Part shown: positions 1 to 7,809 of the stretch, one piece after another
Numbering within the stretch: position 1 is the first letter of the stretch
How the letters are laid out: each line of letters opens with the position of its first letter
IMG/VR virus record: IMGVR_UViG_3300008117_000714
Location: 1 to 24,248 of that record
Source: a virus
DNA length: 24,248 nt
Direction: 5' to 3' (one strand)
Translations under genes and position numbers: made by a program
Notes under the pieces: model-generated
The model's database searches: none
Told to the model about the DNA's origin: nothing
Seen by the model: only the letters and a program-made list of their open reading frames with translations

Positions 1-1
1 T

Positions 2-805
2 ACCTCTTAATGGATTTGCAGAATCACCAGGAGTTGTGGCGGATCCTGCACTTAGAGTTCCGGCGACTAATCCTGGCCATATGTATCCAGAGCCTCCGCC
101 TCCTCCGCTCATGGTGTTACTTTCTGAATAGCCGCCGGCAGATCCGCCCCAGTATCCACCACCGCCACCGCCACCATATCCTGATCCAGCAGTACATGTT
201 CCGCCTTGTAACGCACCTTGACCCGACGATGAATTACTAATTACACCGCCTGCTGCCGATTGTGTGCCACCTTGGCCTCGAAAGGCAGTTTTGCCGTCAT
301 ATGGACTGTATCCATTTTCACCGTCGGTACCGCCGCCGGCACCCCCTTGATTTCCTGTTCCTGCTCGCGAAGATCCACCACCGCCACCGCCGCCGGCTAT
401 CACTCTTGCATTTGCCTGTGTGTAACTGTTTATAAATAATCCGCTTAATCCGCCGCCACTTGCACCATATCTATTATCTGCTCCGCCTATCACAGGACCG
501 CCGCCTCCGGCTGGACTAGCGGTGCCATTCGTGACTCCAGGACCACCAACCATAACAACAAATGAGGTAGACACACTCAATGGCAATATTCCAAATGCTG
601 CGCCTCCGGCTCCTCCGGGTGCTCCAAAACTCCAACCCCCGGCTTGGCCACCACCACCCCCGGCTCCCCAACAAAATATTTCTATTAGGAATCTAGAATT
701 AAACAAAGCCAAACTTGTAGTATCAACTGTTCCTCTTGGTTGATTATAAAGATAATTGGTAGCTCTTGCTCCGATTACTCCATAGTTACTACGAAATCTA
801 GACAT
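2..805 (-). CDS. Glycine-rich fibre/adhesin-like protein (3' end outside window)
   Basis: The reading frame opens with ATG at 805-803 (MSRFRSNYGVIGARAT) and stays open to the left edge, giving 268 codons with no stop, so the C-terminus is missing. Residues around 45-60 read FLIEIFCWGAGGGGG, the usual entry into phage glycine-rich domains. The rest is dominated by Gly runs (GGGGGG, YGGGGGGGYWGG) separated by short Ser/Ala/Asn/Tyr stretches. Such proteins sit at fibre tips or act as adhesins in several phage groups; a receptor-binding role here is inference. The start codon follows the stop of the upstream gene directly (TAA then ATG), with GAGGTT about 10 bases upstream as a likely ribosome site, so translation is probably coupled. 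It is the last visible gene of the transcription unit starting at 3264-3271. It could also be a structural tip protein without adhesin function. Confidence 0.8.
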   Translation of the reverse strand, partial: MSRFRSNYGVIGARATNYLYNQPRGTVDTTSLALFNSRFLIEIFCWGAGGGGGQAGGWSFGAPGGAGGAAFGILPLSVSTSFVVMVGGPGVTNGTASPAGGGGPVIGGADNRYGASGGGLSGLFINSYTQANARVIAGGGGGGGSSRAGTGNQGGAGGGTDGENGYSPYDGKTAFRGQGGTQSAAGGVISNSSSGQGALQGGTCTAGSGYGGGGGGGYWGGSAGGYSESNTMSGGGGGSGYIWPGLVAGTLSAGSATTPGDSANPLRG

Positions 806-1162
806 TTAGCTTATAACCTCATAAGAACAAGTAATCTGGGCAGCGGTAGCTGAACTGGCATTTGCTTGCAAATAATCGCCTTCTTCCATATAAAGAGCTA
901 CATCTTTGGCCATAACCACTAGTGTGCTATTTGCAGGAACTGCCATATTTCCTGCTAGATAAAAAACACTCGATCCTCTACCAACTACAACATTTGACTG
1001 TATGCTGGAAGTGGTATAGTTTGCTATCATTACGTCGTTGACTTTGAGTACATTACCACTGGTAGCACCGTTTGTAATTACGTTTGCCATTGATGTTGTA
1101 AGTTGTTGGTATTGTGATTTACCAAAAATTGTAGTTACATTAACTATGTTAGGTGCTGCCAT
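806..1162 (-). CDS. Small virion-associated protein of marine T4-like phage type (118 aa)
   Basis: I chose the ATG at 1162 (MAAPNIVNVTTIFGKS) over an upstream TTG at 1174 because GGAGGA lies 4-5 bases before it, a near-perfect ribosome site. The two Gly codons that end the preceding protein form that site, and only one base separates the upstream TAA from this ATG. The protein is small, beta-rich by composition and has no signal peptide or membrane segment. Its ending (ALYMEEGDYLQANASSATAA...CSYEVIS) resembles small proteins found beside fibre genes in cyanophage-like T4 relatives, often called hypothetical or structural. It is similar in layout to the 107-residue protein at 14017-14340 (a VPA or AGDT segment, then L-x2-GD-x-L-x-A-x-A). 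Function is unknown; a role in fibre assembly or as a fibre subunit is inferred from position only. Confidence 0.8.
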   Translation of the reverse strand: MAAPNIVNVTTIFGKSQYQQLTTSMANVITNGATSGNVLKVNDVMIANYTTSSIQSNVVVGRGSSVFYLAGNMAVPANSTLVVMAKDVALYMEEGDYLQANASSATAAQITCSYEVIS

Positions 1163-1163
1163 T

Positions 1164-3242
1164 TTATCCTCCAAATACTATTGACATTGCAATAGCCTTT
1201 CCTGTTGATACTGTGTTTGTTAATTTTGATCCGTCACCAATGAAATAACTAGCTGTAACATTTCCTGCTGTATTGACCCTATTGACAAATAATTGATTTA
1301 AATAATTGCTCGAAGACCCTATACTATACGTGTTTGAGGCGGCGGCTAAAATATTACCATTTAGTGTAGCTTCGCCAATAGTTAAAGCGTAAACTGAAGT
1401 AGGATCTCCTGCAATGTTTCCTGTGATAGGAGGATCTGTATTTGCTGTAAATTTATTTCCTGTGCCTGACGAAAAAGCAGTGCCATTCGCTGCCCAGAAA
1501 ATTCCAGTATCAGTCTGAATACCATAGGCTCTCAAATTACCTGAATTTGGATTGTAAGTTAACGATGTATTGACGTTTTGCGCTGCATTTCCGGTGGTTG
1601 CATTTACAAACGAAACATATGCAGTGCCTGATGAAATGTTTGATGTAATCTGTGTGTTGATAGCATTGGTGGCAGTGCCGGCTGTGCCATCTATTCCAAC
1701 GCCAGTCAGTACCTGTGAAGCACTAGCTCGATTGTAATTGACATCTGTTGTGCCAATAAACAGTGTTCCGTATATGGTTCCATTTAGGCCGCCGGCAAAA
1801 ATATTGCCTGCCACACCCATACCACCTGCCAACACCACTGCACCGGTAATAGTGCTTGTTGAGGTCGTGGTGTCGGTAAACACAATGTTACCAGTGGCAT
1901 CATCGTAAATTATATTAGTGCCACCTAATGTTCCACCGTTATTGTATTGTATTGCGCCATCTAGTCCTGTAGACGGACCGCCAATTGGGGTATTGTTGCC
2001 AGCCCAATATAAACCTGAAGTATATAATGATTCTGAATAAATGTTGCCGCTGACGCCGGCGCCACCAACTACAACTAAAGCCCCGCTTGCTACACTTGTA
2101 CTGGCTACTCCCGATGCGGCTACTATATTACCACTAGACGTAATTGTTGTTCCTACGTGTAAAGCTCCGCCTATTCCTACTCCGCCAACAACAACTAACG
2201 CTCCAGTGGTGGTGTTTGTACTTGCTGTTCCTGAATAAGCAACAATGTTGCCACCACTCTTCAGTGTTAGCGTGTTATTTAGATCATTAAAGTAACCAGA
2301 ATTTGGAGTAACAGTTCCAATGGGAGTATTTTGTAAACTGGCAGCACTAAGTAAACCGCCAACGTAAGTGTCACCACTTACACCCATTCCGCCTCTGACA
2401 ACTAATGCACCTGTAGTTGTGCTTGAACTGGCTGTGCCTGAATTGGCCACTATATTACCGCCAACATTCAATCTTCCACTGATGCCGGCACCGCCGCTAA
2501 CTCTTAATGCACCAGTGGTGTTGTTTGAACTTACTGTTGTATTTGCTAGTGTTAGTTCACCAGACTTTATAGTACCGTAGGTGTTACCAGTAAAAACATT
2601 TCCAACTTCTCTACCACTATCATACCATTCTAGATAACCACTATCATTGGCTCGGCCTAAGAATGCGTGTTCGTCTTGATAATCATAGTAATGAAATTTT
2701 AAACCAATGTCTTTGCCGTCGTTAAATGTCCACGGTGCAAGATTGGCCTGAGTATGTAAGTCTATGACAGCATCACTTATGCTAAGATTTTGCTGTCCTA
2801 TTGTAAAAATATTGCCTTCGACCTGCAAATTACCAGTGATCTTGGCAGTAGCAAAAACAGCATTGCCACTGCTTAAATTGTCTGCAACAAATGTTGATGC
2901 ATATGACGCAGCAGGTGCGCTAAAAGGATTACCGTTTGAATATAAAAAATTATCTGTTCTTAAAGAGTTAACTATTATTGTGCCAGCTGTAACATTTGCG
3001 TAACTAGTTACAGTTAAATTGCTGTTTGTGATGCCAGTATCATCAGTGAATGCTACAACAAATGAATTACCGCTTTCGCTCCACACTAAAGCTACGTTAG
3101 ATTTTACACCTAAATTTCTATTAACCAGAAATCCAACATCAACATTGGCCACAGTGGAATCGCTATTTAAAAGCGTGATAGGATCTTGAAGCTTTGCTTT
3201 AGTGGTATCAGATTGTATAAATCTAGTTCTGGTTAATGCCAT
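1164..3242 (-). CDS. Repetitive tail-fibre-like protein (692 aa)
   Basis: This is a long Gly/Asn/Thr/Ser-rich protein, the first gene of the unit driven by the late promoter at 3264-3271. Residues 31-70 hold a module shared with other proteins here (DVGFLVNRNLG...NVALVW). Residues 155-225 carry a motif known from marine T4-like fibres (IDLHTQANLAPWTFNDGKD, then HYYDYQDEHAFLGRANDSGY). Five copies of a beta-repeat, GAL(V/R)V-x-GG-x-G(V/I)-x-G, follow at about 242-262, 275-297, 344-365, 386-402 and 465-484. The C-terminal part has an IGSSSNYLNQLFVNRV...FIGDGSKLT segment and ends AIAMSIVFGG, a tail also seen in variant form in the 349-residue protein here. The fold is probably an extended trimeric beta-structure. 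Which fibre it belongs to cannot be told. Confidence 0.88.
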   Translation of the reverse strand: MALTRTRFIQSDTTKAKLQDPITLLNSDSTVANVDVGFLVNRNLGVKSNVALVWSESGNSFVVAFTDDTGITNSNLTVTSYANVTAGTIIVNSLRTDNFLYSNGNPFSAPAASYASTFVADNLSSGNAVFATAKITGNLQVEGNIFTIGQQNLSISDAVIDLHTQANLAPWTFNDGKDIGLKFHYYDYQDEHAFLGRANDSGYLEWYDSGREVGNVFTGNTYGTIKSGELTLANTTVSSNNTTGALRVSGGAGISGRLNVGGNIVANSGTASSSTTTGALVVRGGMGVSGDTYVGGLLSAASLQNTPIGTVTPNSGYFNDLNNTLTLKSGGNIVAYSGTASTNTTTGALVVVGGVGIGGALHVGTTITSSGNIVAASGVASTSVASGALVVVGGAGVSGNIYSESLYTSGLYWAGNNTPIGGPSTGLDGAIQYNNGGTLGGTNIIYDDATGNIVFTDTTTSTSTITGAVVLAGGMGVAGNIFAGGLNGTIYGTLFIGTTDVNYNRASASQVLTGVGIDGTAGTATNAINTQITSNISSGTAYVSFVNATTGNAAQNVNTSLTYNPNSGNLRAYGIQTDTGIFWAANGTAFSSGTGNKFTANTDPPITGNIAGDPTSVYALTIGEATLNGNILAAASNTYSIGSSSNYLNQLFVNRVNTAGNVTASYFIGDGSKLTNTVSTGKAIAMSIVFGG

Positions 3243-3263
3243 TGCGAATCCAAATAGTTTTTG

Positions 3264-3271
3264 TATTTATG
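3264..3271 (-). promoter_or_regulatory. T4-type late promoter (CATAAATA)
   Basis: On the minus strand this reads CATAAATA, one base from the T4 late consensus TATAAATA. It lies 22 bases before the ATG at 3242 and just downstream of the terminator of the preceding gene, so it restarts transcription for the 692-residue fibre gene and those beyond it. The leader would be only about 15 bases. Confidence 0.75.
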
Positions 3272-3272
3272 G

Positions 3273-3301
3273 AAAAAACAAAAGGGTCATTTAGACCCTT
3301 T
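3273..3301 (-). terminator. Rho-independent terminator after the 260-aa fibre gene
   Basis: An 8-bp stem (AAAGGGTC/GACCCTTT) with a 5-base loop is followed on the minus strand by TTTTGTTTTTT. It lies 23 bases beyond the stop of the gene at 3324-4106 and closes the unit that starts at 14752-14759. Confidence 0.88.
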
Positions 3302-3323
3302 TTTGTGTATATTTGGGTTACTA

Positions 3324-4106
3324 TTACAATCTGCCCACTACCACTTCAATGACTCCTTCTACACCATCAAAGTTTTCCAGTGCTTTACCTATTACTGTGC
3401 CAATCTGCGGGTTATGATCTGGCCTAGCAAACCCGCTACCAGCACTTACCAACATGTCCCCTTTGGCAATTTTACCGCGAACTTTACAAGGAACTCTTCC
3501 TAAAAGTGCTAAAGTAACTACATTTGGCCCGTTTAGGCTACCATTCATTAAATGAGCAGGATTAGTAGAAACTACACCGGCCACTCGTCTGGAACCATCT
3601 TCGGCTATGGTGACTTCAGCTGCGCCGCCAAATTCTAGCACTGTACCAGGTTCATAGGAATTGTCAGCTTGATAGTTTTCTGCCAAGTCGGCGTATCTTG
3701 CTTGAGTTGATACTCCGTAAAATGTTCCCCACCAGCTGGTTGTTGTACCAAGATTTTGTGTGGTATTTGCTGTAGGAACCATCCAGCCAGCAGTAAACAA
3801 ATTGCCTGATATTCCTACCCCGCCCCTGACTACCAAGGCACCAGTAGCTGCATTACTACTTAAAGTAGTTGCTTCTAATACAAGATTTGAACTGAACGCC
3901 CCTGTGGTACCTTTTACAGTTCCTCCATCTAGGTGAACAGCAAGATTAGAATTTGTAGCAGTCCCGCTGAATGTGGAAGCATAAATTGTACTAAACTGAA
4001 AACTAGTATTGCCAAGGAATACGTTGGCATTAGCCTGAGGTTGAATGTTTCCATTAAACCTTATTGGATTTGGTCCAAATGCTGTATCTATTCTTTGTAA
4101 TGCCAT
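3324..4106 (-). CDS. Fibre-associated protein with conserved C-terminal YADLAENY/GRVPCKV domain (260 aa)
   Basis: Residues 1-60 resemble a fibre attachment or linker segment (ANVFLGNTSFQFSTIYA). One beta-repeat, GALVVRGGVGISGNL, lies at 89-103. Residues 137-260 form a compact domain: RYADLAENY, EPGTVLEFGG, VAGVVSTNPAHLMN, LLGRVPCKVRGKIAKGDML, GTVIGKALENFDG, ending EVVVGRL. I know this domain from C-termini of marine T4-like fibre proteins. Its layout faintly recalls the self-cleaving or chaperone domains at the ends of other phage tailspikes (Peptidase_G2-like), but I see no proof of catalysis. It is the last gene before the terminator at 3273-3301. The start follows AAGGAA by a normal spacing. 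It could cap or fold one of the long fibres encoded upstream. Confidence 0.85.
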   Translation of the reverse strand: MALQRIDTAFGPNPIRFNGNIQPQANANVFLGNTSFQFSTIYASTFSGTATNSNLAVHLDGGTVKGTTGAFSSNLVLEATTLSSNAATGALVVRGGVGISGNLFTAGWMVPTANTTQNLGTTTSWWGTFYGVSTQARYADLAENYQADNSYEPGTVLEFGGAAEVTIAEDGSRRVAGVVSTNPAHLMNGSLNGPNVVTLALLGRVPCKVRGKIAKGDMLVSAGSGFARPDHNPQIGTVIGKALENFDGVEGVIEVVVGRL

Positions 4107-4121
4107 TTTTAAAATTCCTTA

Positions 4122-6716
4122 TTATGCTTGGTTTTCTTGCCAACGCAATACTGCTCGTGCTTGTACTCTAACATTGTTGTTAAGCGGCGTAACTACCACA
4201 CTCAATGTGTCAGGTCCATCCGGGAATGTGTTAAATCCGCCCAACAAGCTGTTATTTAATTCCTTAATCTTGGTCAAATCATACGTGATAGTTTGGAAAT
4301 TGAAACCACCTGTTGTTGTTATACCTGAATAGTTAACGGCATTTTGTCTAGGGGCCGGAGCACCAACAATACCTTGCCATACTACCTCTCCACCAGTGGT
4401 TAATGTGGCTGCGTCATCGTATTGCGCTAGACTGTTGCCACCAACATTGACCCAAGTTGGTGCCGGACTACTTAGTGTGCCATTTAGAATAATCTGAATT
4501 TGACATGCGTCAGTGGCCGAAATATCGCAACTGAGCGGCCACAATTGCATGTGATTGCAAAGATCTCTCACTCCAAACCCGCCAGGAATACCGTTGTCAG
4601 CAGTGGGTGCCAAACGAATATTCAAAATAGTATATGGACTGAATTGGTTAATGGTGTTCAACTGACCAGTCGCGCTGAATGTGTAACCTCGATCTTCGTT
4701 GAACAAACCATCCATGATCATACTGGTACCCCAATGGAACAGTGTTGGAGCTGATGCAGGTGCAGTTTCTCCATTGAGTACCTCATATCTTACTGGCAAG
4801 TTACCTGAACGGAAATAGGCTTCCACTTTGTTGTTACCGTGTACAAACGAATGCAAGTAGGTGATTTCACCTTCTTGATCTTTTACTCCAAATCGAATGG
4901 TACCAGCTCCATACCATGCATAGTCTATATAATACATCAATATCTTGTTGATATCAAGATTAAATCCTGTGATACCTGTACCATCAGCTTTGTCAATATT
5001 GAAACCACTCTGCGGAATACGAGCATCTGTTGTTTTACTTACTTTTACACCGCTTAAAGTGGTAATGCTAGTATCTGCTCTATACGTCGGACTTACATCA
5101 ATGCTTGTATCGCTAATAATTTCAATAACTTTGTAGCTGTTGCCTTTCACTACGATAAAATCGCCTTCAACTAATTCTGATGAAAACAAAGTACCAGATC
5201 CAGCAAAGTTTGCGCTACCGTTAGTGACAGTAATAGTGCCCGACAATTGCCTTACACTGGATCTACGAACCGCCCATAATGTACTTCCATCCCATTCCCA
5301 GAATGCACCATTTTGATCATCATACACACCGGCACGATTTTGGATATTACTAGCGGCCTGTGCAGGATTGTTAAATGCCACAGCAAAACTAACCTGTACA
5401 CCTTTACCACTCTGATAACGGAAATACTTGCGACTCTGTCTGATAATGCGACTGTTAGGTTGTGTGTCATTGGTAGTCATTGTTATACCACCATCAAACG
5501 GTGCAGCATACGCTATACCTTGAGGTCTTACGTAAATGTTTCCTTGAGTTCCTGTAAATGTTGTTGTACCACCTATGCTGGTAGTTTCATAGGTAAATGC
5601 TCTGCCGTTTCCAACAGTGGCAATTGTTTGTGGGCCACGTACATTTGCCCAACTAAAGTTGACAACAGAAATTGTGTTGTTAATTTTTAAACCGTGATTG
5701 GTTTGCGTAATTACTTCTACTGTGGTATTGCCAAAAGTTTTCAAAGCTGTAAACGCAATATTGGCACCAGTAAAAAATGCTCCTGGGTAAATTGCTACGC
5801 CGTTCTGAAAAATGCTACCTGACGAAACTGTTCCTGTTCCTGTATATCTAAAAGTTGTAGCATTGATATTAGAAACTAAAAATTCACCGTTGGCCTGTTC
5901 ATCGGTAGTTCCTACCACTGTGATTGGTTGACCTTCAGTGAGTCCATGTGCTGCCGAGGTAGTCACTGAAACAATACCAGTACCGTTACCTGAAATAGCT
6001 GTGATATTGGCTGTTTGTGCTAAAGCCGCATCAGTATTTCGACCATAACTAGCAAAATAATTGTTTATAAATTTCATAGTTTGCCATTTGGTAGGTTGCG
6101 GTCCATACTCAAAGTCTGTGTCAATCAATGACTGCGGTTGACTGACACGCAGTTTACCAACCGGATCTACTAAGAAGTCCCTGAATGACACTAGAGGAGC
6201 TGGTTCTGAATCTGTAATAATTAATAGTTTATCTGTAGATGCGTAGGCACTTGTATCTACAGGAATGTTACCAATTCTTGTTTGATAATTTCTATCTGAA
6301 AATGTAAGTGCTGTGTTTGTTTCTGTGACAGTAGCCGGTACGTCAAGATAAATGATGTCTGTACCATTTGTATAATCAACCGTAGCACCGTTGGTTGGCA
6401 TACCGTTACCTGCTATTCTCCATCCCTGCTGAACGCCGGTAGTGTTGTAATTTAAAGTATTAAATTGTCCAGTGGTAAACTTAATTGCAGTGTTACCGTT
6501 TTGCACATTACCTTGAACACTTATGCTGCGTTGAATATTAGTAAATGTTACGGCATTAAATGTTGTATCATTAAAGTTGTACAGAGTGGTTTTACTTGGT
6601 ACGTGAATAATCAGTAATATTTGCTCTGGTGCGGCTTTGTCAGGCAGTGTTACCTGTGTACTGCCTGATGCTCCTGTTGTAAAAATGTAACCGCTTGTAT
6701 AAGTTTTCTTTGCCAT
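4122..6716 (-). CDS. Large virion structural protein of cyanophage T4-like type (864 aa)
   Basis: The start MAKKTYTSGYIFTTGASGS and the segments RQSRKYFRYQSGKGVQVSF (427-445), GFNIDKADGTGITGFNLDIN (571-590) and YAWYGAGTIRFGVKD (599-613) are typical of a large structural protein found in T4-like cyanophages and relatives. Two related small beta-domains occur at about 237-297 and 326-380, each with a (A/N)HGL motif (HGLTEGQPITVVGTTDEQANG; HGLKINNTISVVNF). Residues 491-548 form another small domain (SGTITVTNGSANFAGSGTLF...GDFIVVKG). Unlike its neighbours it lacks the GALVV beta-repeats, so it is more likely a globular baseplate- or tail-associated component than a fibre shaft. The ribosome site is AAGGAT. 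It sits in the middle of the fibre operon with gaps of 15-21 bases on both sides. The exact location in the virion is not known to me. Confidence 0.87.
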   Translation of the reverse strand: MAKKTYTSGYIFTTGASGSTQVTLPDKAAPEQILLIIHVPSKTTLYNFNDTTFNAVTFTNIQRSISVQGNVQNGNTAIKFTTGQFNTLNYNTTGVQQGWRIAGNGMPTNGATVDYTNGTDIIYLDVPATVTETNTALTFSDRNYQTRIGNIPVDTSAYASTDKLLIITDSEPAPLVSFRDFLVDPVGKLRVSQPQSLIDTDFEYGPQPTKWQTMKFINNYFASYGRNTDAALAQTANITAISGNGTGIVSVTTSAAHGLTEGQPITVVGTTDEQANGEFLVSNINATTFRYTGTGTVSSGSIFQNGVAIYPGAFFTGANIAFTALKTFGNTTVEVITQTNHGLKINNTISVVNFSWANVRGPQTIATVGNGRAFTYETTSIGGTTTFTGTQGNIYVRPQGIAYAAPFDGGITMTTNDTQPNSRIIRQSRKYFRYQSGKGVQVSFAVAFNNPAQAASNIQNRAGVYDDQNGAFWEWDGSTLWAVRRSSVRQLSGTITVTNGSANFAGSGTLFSSELVEGDFIVVKGNSYKVIEIISDTSIDVSPTYRADTSITTLSGVKVSKTTDARIPQSGFNIDKADGTGITGFNLDINKILMYYIDYAWYGAGTIRFGVKDQEGEITYLHSFVHGNNKVEAYFRSGNLPVRYEVLNGETAPASAPTLFHWGTSMIMDGLFNEDRGYTFSATGQLNTINQFSPYTILNIRLAPTADNGIPGGFGVRDLCNHMQLWPLSCDISATDACQIQIILNGTLSSPAPTWVNVGGNSLAQYDDAATLTTGGEVVWQGIVGAPAPRQNAVNYSGITTTGGFNFQTITYDLTKIKELNNSLLGGFNTFPDGPDTLSVVVTPLNNNVRVQARAVLRWQENQA

Positions 6717-6737
6717 GTATTCAATATCCTTATATTG

Positions 6738-7787
6738 TTAAAATCCGCCTAGTGCAACTGCATAAACTAATGCTGTATTCTGCACAACTGTGATAGATGT
6801 AGAACTATTTGCTCGCCATTTGCCTGTGGCTACACTGTATTGTAAAAATTGTCCATCAGCTGGTGCGCTGGTAAAATCAACATCCGCCAAACTGCCAATG
6901 GCTGTTACTCCGCTACCGGCCAATATTTTTACTTCAACATTACTGCCGCTTGGTATAGGTTCTGTAAAAGTAATATTGGTGCCTGCAATGCTGTATGTCT
7001 CTTTAGGTTGATAAATGCCGTTCCACCACACTGCCACTTGGTCTTTGTCGGCTGGTGTATTACCTAAATTGAATGGTCCTGTAGTGTTGTTACCTTGCAC
7101 TACTTTCGTTATTAATCCTGACCCAGCAGTTGTACTAACTTGACTGCCTTGCTGAAAAATGTTTCCGCCAACATATAAATTTCCTGATTTGATAACAACA
7201 TTGGAGCTGGCTGTGACAAATTTATTTGTGGCAACAACCAGATTGGCTGCTGCAGATCCAGGATCAGAATCTGAAGTATTGATCCAAGTAAACTTGGCGT
7301 CTGCACTCAGTTTTAATTCTACATATCCTTTACCGAGGTCTGATCCAAGATAAAAATATACGTCCCAACTGGTACCGGTACCGAGCCCGTCGACACTTTT
7401 GACTTTGACACCTTGTACACCTTCACGATAACCTAGACTGTAATAATTAGATTCTACATTGGTAGAACCTCCGTTTAGGAAACGAATCTCTACAATGTCT
7501 TTTACTAATGATTCGGCTGCGTATCCTTGACCAGCAACTAGAGTAAATTCAACAGTTTCGCCGGCACCAACACCAGAATTTACACTGAATGTTCCAATTT
7601 TGTACCAAGTGGGTGAACCCAGTGCGCTAGGAAATTGTAAACCAATTTTTTGAATGTAGCTTGTAGTAATTGAAGTAGTAGAAGTACTGCTAATATTGCC
7701 ACTGGTCAAAATTTCACCGTTGCCGGCAAAAATCTTGACTGGCCCCACTTCTAAACCATTGTGTACTACAAAATTCTTATTTGCCAT
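6738..7787 (-). CDS. Tail-fibre-like protein with NGxxQxP module (349 aa)
   Basis: The protein opens MANKNFVVHNGLEVG. Residues 55-165 read as a beta-sandwich-like domain (SPTWYKIGTFSVNSGVGAGE, then VEIRFLNGGSTNVESNYYSL). A fibre connector follows (SNVVIKSGNLYVGGNIFQQG), then a copy of the module shared across this locus (VAVWWNGIYQPKETYSIAGT...ITFTEP). The end ALVYAVALGGF resembles the tail of the 692-residue fibre. A clear ribosome site (AAGGGAGA) precedes the ATG. It belongs to the fibre operon that runs from 14730 leftward. The likely role is a fibre or fibre-adaptor subunit; no enzyme motif is visible. Confidence 0.83.
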   Translation of the reverse strand: MANKNFVVHNGLEVGPVKIFAGNGEILTSGNISSTSTTSITTSYIQKIGLQFPSALGSPTWYKIGTFSVNSGVGAGETVEFTLVAGQGYAAESLVKDIVEIRFLNGGSTNVESNYYSLGYREGVQGVKVKSVDGLGTGTSWDVYFYLGSDLGKGYVELKLSADAKFTWINTSDSDPGSAAANLVVATNKFVTASSNVVIKSGNLYVGGNIFQQGSQVSTTAGSGLITKVVQGNNTTGPFNLGNTPADKDQVAVWWNGIYQPKETYSIAGTNITFTEPIPSGSNVEVKILAGSGVTAIGSLADVDFTSAPADGQFLQYSVATGKWRANSSTSITVVQNTALVYAVALGGF

Positions 7788-7809
7788 AGTTCCATATCTC
7801 CCTTATGAC

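Noticed and set aside
431-438. Exact TATAAATA on the plus strand inside the glycine-rich gene
   Set aside because: It is antisense within a coding region, with no plus-strand gene after it; the bases are explained by codons for LFINSYT.
522-743. Plus-strand open frame rich in proline
   Set aside because: It is the mirror of the glycine-rich minus-strand gene (GGN codons read as CCN on the other strand).
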